A stretch of 64,000 bases of DNA from assembly GCA_024516035.1 (NCBI GenBank), contig CM044957.1:45297547-45361546 (forward strand). Direction: 5' to 3'. The notes under the pieces are model-generated. The model was not told the DNA's origin. It did no database searches and saw nothing but the letters and a program-made list of their open reading frames with translations. Positions 31,212 through 41,400 of this stretch are shown in pieces. Source of the DNA: Bactericera cockerelli. Taxonomy: Eukaryota > Arthropoda > Insecta > Hemiptera > Triozidae. Both the position numbers and the translations under genes were made by a program. Position 1 is the stretch's first letter. Each line of letters starts with the position of its first letter.

Positions 31212-31456
31212 ATTAAGAACTGTCAGAAGCCTGGGGGCTAATGTTCCATAGCACTATCTGCTACAACCACTTTATCTGTTCCATAGCACTAATGATAATA
31301 CACAGATGGTAGTTCAAAATGATCACAAGACTTTCTCCCTAAATAAGTAAGTACTGAGTTCCTGGAGTTAAAGAAAAAAATTTCAACAAATTAACAGGCT
31401 ACTGGGTCAGCCCTCACTCCACTAGCCCCCAGGCCAGGCTTCTGACAGTTCTTAAT
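31212..31456. mobile_element. 245-bp TIR element (MITE)
   Basis: Left ATTAAGAACTGTCAGAAGCC then TGGGGGCTA; right is its complement (TAGCCCCCAGGCC, AGGCTTCTGACAGTTCTTAAT) with a 4-base insertion. No ORF. Confidence 0.8.
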
Positions 31457-32324
31457 ATGCAGCACATCTGTGTGTGTCCAACTGGCTGACTGTGTACTCT
31501 TCGGGGTTGTGCGTTTACAATACCATAGCCCCAACAGTAACAGACTATATTGGAATTTTCATAATAATTGACCCCCCCTAAACCACCACCATCAAATTAT
31601 TAAAATTAATTCTCAACTGTCCTCAAGTTATAGCATTCCTCAAGATAAAAACCTTTGAATCCCTCATGAATATTTAAAAAAAATCCAGTGTTCTGACATT
31701 TCATATTAACATTATTTGACTGACTCTTCAATCAAAAAGGACAACAGCCATGGGAAAAATCCATAATAGCAACAAAGTACCAGGGATTTTACTAGTGACC
31801 TATGTAAGAAATTTTATACGTGCAATTTGGTGCACACAGGCCAATCACTGAAACTTGTATTTAGGCCCTAACTCAGGGGACCTTAAAATAAATCAGGCTT
31901 TGGCACTGAAAACTGACACTCAAATTGTAGGTGATTAACTTACTCTCCATTTAACAGCTACCAAGTAAAAAATGGAGTTTAGTGTTTGCAGCTCCTGGTC
32001 AATGTATTGTTAGCCCTGATTTACCATGGTACTAAATTATAAAATAGGACCATGCACAAAGAGAATAATATAAGGCCATCCATTGTCCTTATTGTAATCT
32101 TTTTGTTGTTATTGTAATTTGGCCCTAATTATACCACTTCAAATCTAAATTGTTGTTCTTCTGAATCTTACAGGAATAGGATAAATTTGGAGAAGATCCA
32201 GAGCCTTCATGAGAGGATACTTTTCTAGAAAATCAATACATCACAATCAACCCCCACAGAAAAGAGAAAATGTCTCAAAGTAAGTGAATTTTTATTTCAT
32301 AAGAGGCATATTTTAACTATTATT

Positions 32325-32445
32325 ATTATTAAACAAGTTGGATCAAGCTTTATTTACAAAATAATAACATAGAATATATACATACATAGATATTTGATAT
32401 TAAAATTAAGAAAACAAAACTTGACCAAGGAGGTGCTAATATTAT
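32325..32445 (-). repeat. Repeat M (minus)
   Basis: AACAAGTTGGATCAAGCTTT, AGAATATATACATACATAGA, AAACTTGACCAAGG. Confidence 0.75.
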
Positions 32446-33099
32446 TATGATTATAATATTCACATATATTATATATTATGATTATAAACCATTATTGCGA
32501 AGAAAAATTTAGAAAAAAAATTGAAACACCATATATAATGCAATAAGAAATCATAATTTTAAGTACCAAACATACATAATAAGTATGGAAAAACAACCCT
32601 CAAATGAAGAACAAATGAAAACAACAACAAAATATTCAATTACAACTTGAGAAAATAGAAAAGAAAATTAAAAAGAAGAAGCCTACATGTTCCTGAAAAG
32701 TACACCTAATACTTATAGAGGAACATGATAGACCATGATGTTATTTAATGCATAATAAACATTATTATTATAACTACATATAATAGTTTTGGATTTCTAC
32801 CTTCCAGTTCTACTATAAGATTTTTGATACATGGGTCAAATAAACTCCAGTAAGTTATGAAAATAAAATAAAGGGTTTCTTTGTTTTATTATATCAATAT
32901 TTAAGTGCCACCCTTTGTGGCACATCAGTTGTGACTACTACCCATAGTTTTCTAAATCACATGGTCTAATATTGTTTTTTTGTAATCCTTGGTGTAACAG
33001 TTGTGACTAAAATATGTACATGTCTCTGAAAACTGGAAATCTACTACTATTAATTATATTTATTATATCTCATAGGGGCTCCTATATGATTTGGACAGA

Positions 33100-35794
33100 A
33101 TGTCAGAGAGAGAAGTTGTGTGGCCTAGTCCAAAAACACCAGAAGTCTCATCTATTGTACAGTTCATCATTGACAACAGTACTGCCGTAAGTTAATTTAA
33201 TGTATATTTTTAGTTTTCCTGCATTAATTCTGTACATGAAGAATACATTGTAGGAATACACTATCTGCTATAGCATCTTTCAGTTATTGAAGGATTCTTG
33301 GTTTGTTGATGCACACTTGGGATTTTAGATATCCTCACAAGAAGAAATATCCTCATGATTGTTTTCTCTCAACATAACGTGATATCCCTTGGGCCTCCAA
33401 AACTCCTGATCTATCAAAGTGTACTTTTCTTATGAAGAGGTTATCTAAAATCCCAAGTGTACGTCAACAAAACGAAAACTGACAATGCATATAATCAATG
33501 CTTTAAAATCAACCTAAAATCAATGCTTTTCTTGAAGACATGTAGGTTAACGTTATTCAAAGCTTGAGAAAAATGTCCGATATCATATTTCTACATCAAG
33601 GCCAACATCACCATGATGTGATTTTCAAGTCTTGAATAGATGCAGTATAACAACAAATGCTATCTTGTTTTCTAGCATTCCATAAAAAAAATGAAGCTTT
33701 AGAATTTTGAAAATATTGAAGTTTTAATTCAAAATAGTTTATAATCATTGGACTCTGAAGTATGAAATAAATTAATAATAACCAAATTAAATTAAGGAAC
33801 CAAATTCATTTAAGATTAAAATTAAGTGTGGTAGACTAGAAATTAAATTGTCGTAGTTACAAGTTAATTTTGTTGGTTTCCTATACATCTAGAATTTGAT
33901 CAAGTTAAATCTGATGTGAAAAATTTGATTATCTTTCAGGGTAGAAATTTCTCAACTGCAAATCATCCCAATGTTCTGTTGCCTTCTGGTTTTGTAAAAG
34001 AAGAGGAAGTGCTGAGTCGGGATTCAGGATCAGAGGGTGACTACACTGTTCTGGGAGTGTCTCCTTCTATAACACCTAGTCTTGCCTGTGAAGTGTTGAT
34101 TACTGAAGTAAGTAGGCAAGAGAATTTGTTATGGTGATATCATTACTATTTTTCATGTTTTTTGCTATTTAAATTTTGAGAGGAATGGACACTTCTCTAA
34201 TACCACCCAAGGGGTTGAACCTGGATTCTAAGGTCACCAATAAATTGAAACCAACTGCTAATAGACATTTCCTGACTGTTTATACTGACTGATAGACATT
34301 TTCATATCAATATCATTAAAAAAAAAAAAAAAAAAAAAAAACAATTGAAAAATTCCAATTTGTTCATAAGTTATGGACAAAGGGCAAGAACTTTTGATGA
34401 GACATGCCATGAAGCTAAAATCGTATTATGACTAATACCAATAATTATAGTGCAATGCAACATTTTAATGACTTCCAATGATTGCTTTGAAAATGGAAAG
34501 TCTAGTCAGGTTTAGAAGCTTTAAGAACTCAAACTTATACATCAACCAGATTTTAAAAAAAATGTTATAAAGACATAGTGATATTGTGATGAGAAAAAAA
34601 AAAAAAAAAAAATGATGTAAAAAATTAGTATAAATCTAGCCCAGGCACGCGCCGGTATGGCTGCATAAAGTTCTGCTGGAATATTAAAATTTTAAGCATC
34701 AAAATTTCAAGTCAAATTGTAGGAAAAAATAGACATACATAGGAGGCATTTAAAGAACGAGTTGACAAGCTCAAGAAAGAGATGGGTTGAGAAAAATTAA
34801 TTTTTTTGTAAAAGGCAAAGTGTTTGCGAAATAATATAATATTTTTTAGGGTAAGGAAATTAATGTCCAAAAGGTGTAGAAGCTATTGTATGTGTCAATA
34901 CACTACATGAGAAGAAATGTTGGTGAGATCAGAAAAGAGAAGGCTGTGCATTCTCCAGACGTGCTCGGAAACAATTTCATATTCGTGGAAGATAACGTCC
35001 AACCTCACACTGCATGCGTTTTACTGATTTTCATCAAGAGGCTAGAACCTCAACAAGCCAAAATACAACCAATCGTCGCGATCTGCGAAGCTTCTACTCT
35101 ATCAATACCTTTTTGAATTTATGTTAAGAATGTGATGTATTAGTTTCATTTAGTAAAGGGTTCAAGGAACAGGTTGAAATTTGGTCTAGTAAACTTCACT
35201 ATTTATCTGAGACATAAAATTAAAAAAAAAAAATCAGAATGGTTTCAAATTACTAAGAGTCAAGTCTATTTCGAAACTAATTTTCACTCTATTTTCATCA
35301 AACAGAACGGTGACCGGTCAAAGCGAGCTTCATCTGTTAACAGCACAACAACCACTTCGACCCATCAGACAAATTGCCTGCGTGAGATTGATCTCTCCAT
35401 GAATCACAATGGAAATCACCTGCTCAGCAAGAGCGATTCAGAGCTGAAGGAAGAAAACCTTGATAATGACTATGAAGAACAAGAGCCCGAGGAAGACAGT
35501 TTGTCCGAAGCAGAGCTGAATGTTGACGAAACAGAAGCAATGAAACAGCTAGGATACTGCATACACCGTATCTCATATTTCAAGCTTTATAACGAGCATG
35601 TTGATTCGGTCAAATGTTCGTCGTGTGATGAAGTCATTGGTAAAACGGTTCGAGAAACTTCCTCCGTGGTCAAATTAGAATTCACTTGCAATTACTGTGA
35701 CCTCCAGTTTGACTTGATCGGAGATCTGAATATGCATCTGATCAATCATTATCATGAAATAGAAACGGGACGACCTGTTCTCTATGAAACCTGA
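33100..35794 (+). CDS. Acidic orphan protein with paired CxxC and C2H2-like motif
   Basis: Three coding exons with phase-0 joints: 33100-33186, 33940-34107, 35306-35794; 247 aa. A 5'UTR acceptor (CTCATAG, exon edge 33076) precedes ATG. I do not recognise the family. Residues 1-85 are serine-rich and low in charge; about 86-110 is Ser/Thr-rich; about 131-165 is strongly acidic (DNDYEEQEPEEDSLSEAE). The C-terminal third has C189-x2-C192 and C213-x2-C216, then H229-x3-H233: either a C4 zinc ribbon with 20 residues between pairs, or a canonical C2H2 finger with a spare pair. A nuclear, DNA- or protein-binding role is only inference. Splice sites, even phase and codon-like sequence support a real gene. 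Intron 2 holds a Tc1-like fossil. Confidence 0.75.
33299..33474. mobile_element. TIR element (MITE) in orphan gene intron 1
   Basis: Left GTTTGTTGATGCACACTTGG GATTTTAGATATCCTC (33301-33336), right complement GAGGTTATCTAAAATCCCAA GTGTACGTCAACAAAAC (33436-33473). No ORF. Confidence 0.8.
34870..35116 (+). pseudogene. Tc1-like transposase fragment
   Basis: The frame includes VLGNNFIFVEDNVQPHTACV, matching the second catalytic aspartate block (xDNAxPHTA) of Tc1-type DDE transposases. The first D block and the third D/E block are not seen and the frame stops soon after. No TIRs found. In orphan gene intron 2. Confidence 0.65.
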
Positions 35795-38420
35795 TACTTT
35801 CTAGACGAATAGTTCGCGGAAGAATTGTTCGTCCATAACGATATGCTTAATCGTCTATGAGTTCTACAATAGCATGTGTTGTAAGAAAGGAAAAAAACGT
35901 TTAGAATATATGGGGGTGTATGTGAAAGACAACAGATGAGGGCACATGCATTTTGCATGGAATGTATCAATATTTGAATTTGAGTTGGACACGTGGCGGT
36001 ATGGCTGATAACTCTCCTGCTTGAATTTTCAAAAAATTCTTCTTCTTCTTTTACTCTGTCTTATCCCGCTTGAGCAGGGTCGACGTTGTTCAACCTTTAG
36101 TCAATCTTTGCAGAATGAATAGATATTTTTCCTAAATCTTCAAAAGATGTTTGGAGATGAAGTGATTAACCATTGAAATGGGTTGGAAAATAGATTGGCT
36201 TAGAGTTGATGAACCCTGTTATAAGTGAATTTTAGTTCAATAGAAAAGAAGATTTGCAATATGTGTTTTTTTTAATCCATTGTGAATTAAATTACTTAAA
36301 ATAAGGTTCTCACAATTGTTGGTTATATGCATCTTATCATAAATAACAAATACTGTTACCCCAGGCTGAAATCAGAAGAGATTGCAGTCATTCTAATAAG
36401 AAGAGATTGAGATAATTCAAATAGCCATATTTTAATGTCAGAATTTAATATCTAGAGTTAATTTAACCCATTTAGAAAGGATCAAAACGATTTGACATCA
36501 CTACTATAACAACCAATACTGTGATTAGCTACAAAATCTACCATTATGCATTGAGTTTTTATGTTCACTTAACAAATAGATGATCTCCATATTTTTTGTT
36601 CCTTTAACACAGGAGAACACATGGTTTTAAAAGTTTCACACATATTTGTCAGTAGAGCCGAGCTCACGTTCGATGAAATACAATTCTGAAAAAATGAATA
36701 CCCTTTACTATGTTTTTTTTCTCACTCATAAAGAATATACATATTGACAGTAATTACAATAATCTCATAATGTAGTAGACTTTGAATTTTCCATTGTAGA
36801 ATTAGCCGTCTTCAGGGTTGTGTTTGTACTGTGCAGTGCAAAAAATATCAGCAACTTGGTAACAATTTAGTCATTCTGACTCCAAACAAACAAAATTCTT
36901 GTATATGACCGTGGACGCCAAGTACAAAAGGAAAGAGCATTAAAGAAACAGAGGCAACAATTTTACTTCCAGTTCAGTCAGATGTACTGGTTAACATTCA
37001 ACATTACCTGTTGAGAGAACTGGCTTTTGCTTTACAATCAGGTTTTGAGCATATGAAATCCAACTCTGGGGCTGTACGTCCAAGTCAAATTCTTGTTACA
37101 GAAAGATTCAAAACAAATTCCTGAGATGCATAGTCATTGCATCCTAATACAAAAGAATTGTTATTATGAATTCAGCCGACTAAAAATGGCATATTATTGT
37201 TTTCAGAATTGATGACATGTTGAATAAATGAAATCTGATTAAATCCCATGAACTTACATAAGTACACCATTTGTTTGGCAACCAACCGCCAATCAAGCCT
37301 GTATAATAGTTATGCTCAGCATGTAAGTTTGTTTAACTAACATTATTTTAGATGTACAATACTCATTAAATTTAAGTATCTAGATTGTATTAATAAATGT
37401 CCAAAAAGCTAATATCAGAGAAACTGATGTGAACATCACTTAATTTTCTATTGAAAATTACAAGTCATTCTCATAGCATATTTCATTATCATTACTCAAG
37501 AAAAACCAGAATTTATTTAACATTTAATGAATTGAAAAAAAAGCAATGGAAATTGATATATTGATAGTAAAAAGATGTAAAATAAAACTAATAAAGTTTC
37601 ATTTTGAATATATGTCACAATTTCTGTTCATAAGGAATGTCAGGTAAAAAATGAGCTCATTGGAGGAAATTGATAATAATATACGAAAAAATGTGTGTAA
37701 AATCACATTAAAAATGATATCTGTCATCCTTTACAAGAAATTTGCATTTTTATTAGTTTTCAAGATATGCTAACAACTTCACAAAATTGTTACTTGTAAC
37801 ACCATTGAGCTACAAGCAAAATTTCATTGCTTTAAATCTTGCTTTTAAAGCAATGATATTTTGGATACATGTGAGTTTTGACAATCCCATTAGTTTCAAT
37901 TATTACCAGAGCTAATTGATAAAAACATTTTGTAAACTTCGGTGATTTTCAGATTGTATATTTTTTTTTATACATAATCTTGTTTTAATCTCAACAGAGA
38001 TAGTAGTTAATGTGGCCGAATGGAGTAACTCACTAGACCTTGGCAGGGTAGGAATTTTGTTTTGCTCTGTTCATGGTTGTCAAGGGGTCCACTCATACCT
38101 CGTCAGGAAATATAAGTAGATATTTGCATGGAGCAAAACTAGGTCAAACAAAATCACATCTTCTACCATTTTACTCAGAACCGCGAAACTTCACCAAAAT
38201 GCTGCCACTGATGAAATCACAATTACAACAGCAGGTTTACATAAGAATTTCAAGTCCATTATGTACCTTTCTGGAGATATCTTCAAAACAGACAGACTTT
38301 GTATTTGAACTTTCCTTTAGTAAAGAACAATGAGAGTAAAAAGGATCAGTCAGATTTTTTTTTTTATCAAAAAGATTAGTATAGTGAAAACTGTATCAGA
38401 ACATGGTGGTTGGTGGTCCT
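35795..38420. other. Convergent intergenic region, mostly unique AT-rich
   Basis: 3' flanks of the orphan gene and CFDP1. 36038-36100 is a reversed SINE D tail; 38010-38130 is a decayed SINE B (TGTGGCCGAATGGAGTAACT, CTCATACCTCGTCAGG). AATAAA-type signals are near 37225 and 37580 on plus. Nothing else recognised. Confidence 0.5.
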
Positions 38421-41400
38421 CTATCTTAGTGTTTTCCGAGTGACATTCCTGAACTCTTTTTCTTGCTCGAATTGTCTTTTGTCTGTTCGTTGTAGAAAAT
38501 CTTGCTTTTCTAAATACCTGTGGGTAAAAAAAGCGTATTTAAATCATTATAGAGTGGCGTCATCGTGAACGATGGTAGCCAGACAGTGGAGGAATGACTC
38601 AGCACTTCCACCACTGTTTTTAAATAAATTTAAAAAAATAAACAATTTAATCTTTCAAATTCACAAACAGGTCACAAACATTTGTAAATATTTTATAAAA
38701 TCTTGTATATAACTGATTAATAGCCAAAGAATGTAATTGTATTAAATTAGAGTGATTTAGTTCTTGTGAATGTGAAAGCTGATGACAAAAAATAGTCAAC
38801 CATAGTTTTAAAAAAAAAAAAGTTTTTAATGAGGGAGAGATATACTGTCAATTATTTCTTATTGAAATTCAGCAAGTACATACCCATCTTTTCCTTTGTT
38901 GAATGTAGACAGTTGCTCCTCTAGACCTTCAGCTCGTTTGAATTGGTTCCAATCTAGCTTTGATTTCTCCAGAATGCTCAGCTTGGGTTGTTTCCCCAGA
39001 CCTCCTAAAATACCTGAGAGTCCTCCCCTCTTCCGTCCTCTACCTGGCCCCGTAGACACAGGAACCTGTTTCTCAACTCTAAAATATAAACACAGATTTG
39101 ATAAGGTGAGAAATATGGCTTTCTTTTATGCTATTTTTTAAGTACCCTCTAAGCAAGAGAAATAGATGTTCCCTTAGTTATGCATTGGTCTTGTGTGTTT
39201 CATGGGTTTGAACTGGCATTATTTTCATAGGAAAAGTTAATTATTTCTGTCAAATTAGGATGTAAATATGAGATTTTGTTTGGCAAATGGTTGTAGTGAT
39301 GATCTCTTTTAACTTGCACCATATGAAAAATACAGGTTTTTTTTTTAACTCAAAAGTTGAAAGTAGATATTTAAGAACAATTAAAGGGAGAAACAGGGAT
39401 ATTTTATACAGATAAATTGAAGGAATCTTAAATTTGAAATCACCAATTTTTGATGGTTTTAAATTTTTTGAAGCTAGTGTCAATGGCATGAAGAATACAC
39501 TACTTCTCGGTCTGTCACAAAAGATAAGCATTATCCAGTGAGGTTAGGAATTGGATGAGTGAACACTCAAATTTGTACCCTTATGATGCTGGCTATGTGA
39601 TGTCCACACCAGTTTATTTTCCTACATATTTGTGTTTCTCTTGTTGAATTAAATGTCAGTATACTATAAATTAAAATTCTACAGGACTTACTCTACTTTT
39701 TCACCAGCAAACATACAAACTTGTGTGACATTTTCAACTTGAGGGCTAGAGTTTTTAGTTTCCTTATCTTGGTCTGAATCTGGGGTTTTTTTAGGACTTG
39801 AGTTGAACTCTGTAAAGATAAAAGTATAAAAAATGTTAATAATTCAATAGTCAATACAGAAAGGACTTAGACCCTGTTACCTACAGCGTGGGAACTAGTC
39901 AAGGTGACCCTTTGGCAATGTGTATGTATGCTATTGGTATTTTACCCCTCATAAAAATATGTAAAGAACCTGATAAATATATTCAAAACTGGTATGCGGA
40001 TGATTCCGCCTGTTTTGGTCAACTATCTCAGATCAAATTGTGGCTCACAACACTTATTAAAGAAGGTCCAAAATATGGATACTTTCCAGAACCATCTAAA
40101 AGTATTATAGTTGTGAAAGAATCCAACAAAAAAGAAGCAGAACAATTATTTTGTCAATTTGGTTTGAAAATTGTGACCTCCCACAGATTCCTTGGCAGTG
40201 TCATTGGTAAACAAGAAGAAATACAATACTTTCCTTATTATAGGATAAGGAAAGTAAAAAGAGACTATGTAAATAATAAAATCAATGAATGGATTGAATG
40301 TGTCCGAAAACTATCAAGAGCCGGAGTAAAAAATCCTCAAGCTGTTCATGCTGCTTTTACGAAATCTCTACAGCAAGAATGGTCCTATATTCAAAGAGTG
40401 GTTGATAATAATGAAGATCAATTTATTCCTCTAAAAGAAGTAATACGGAACCACCTAACTCCTATAATTCTAGGAAGAGAAATCATTTCTGAAGAGAATG
40501 ACTTGTTTTCTTTACCGGCAAGATGTGGAGGATTAGCCATAAATGACCCTGTTAGAAGCAGCAAAATATCATATGCCACATCTATTCGAGCAAATGAGAT
40601 TCTCATTGAAAGTATTTGTTCTGGAAGTGAATTAAATATCACTGACCACTTCAAACACGTTAAAACAATTACATCAGAAGAGAGAAAAAATAGAGAAATA
40701 GATGAAGAAAATAGATACATTGAAACAATAGCAAAGCTACCTGACAAAACTAAAAGAAGTGTACAAAGAGCAAAAGACAACAAATCATCATAATGGCTTA
40801 CAATCATACCAAGAGCATCTGATAATAATGATCTAACTGCTTCACAATTTCGGGATGGTTTAGCAATTCGCTACGGCCATGAACCAATAAATCTACCTAC
40901 CAAATGTGATGGATGTGGTGACGACAATTTCAACTTGAACCATGCTCTGAACTGTAAGAAAGGCGGACTAGTGAAACACGGGCATGACCAACACCGTGAT
41001 GACATAAAAGATTGGGCACAACTAGCCTGGGGTCCAACCACAGTGGAGCCAGTCATGCAGGAAGCCACCCCTAATAATCCTGCACTGATTGGTGATCTCA
41101 TGATGAGTGGAGTTTGGGAAGCAGCGAGGAAATCGTTCTTTGATGTACGCATTGTGAATGCCGACGCCTCCTCATATGCGACCAGACCCTGGAAGTCTAT
41201 CGAGAATAACCACTCACACGAAAAATATAATAAGTACAATCGCGCTGCAGAAGACTTGCGTGCATCATTTACGCCATTAATTATTTCTTGCGACGGTGCA
41301 ATGGGCATTGAATATATCAACTTTCTAAAACAAACAGCAGCCAGACTGAGCGAAAGCATATTCCCAAACACTAGGATGGTTGAGGGTAAAAGTCCAGATT

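Larger units (their letters stand above)
30577..33075. other. Divergent intergenic region, CAND1 / orphan gene
   Basis: About 2.5 kb between two head-to-head genes. It should hold both promoters and 5'UTR exons, for example a donor CTCAAA|GTAAGT at 32279/32280 that could splice to the acceptor at 33075. No CpG-rich core is seen. It also holds a MITE (31212-31456), repeat M (32325-32445) and a decayed SINE D-like piece (about 32905-33000). Confidence 0.45.
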
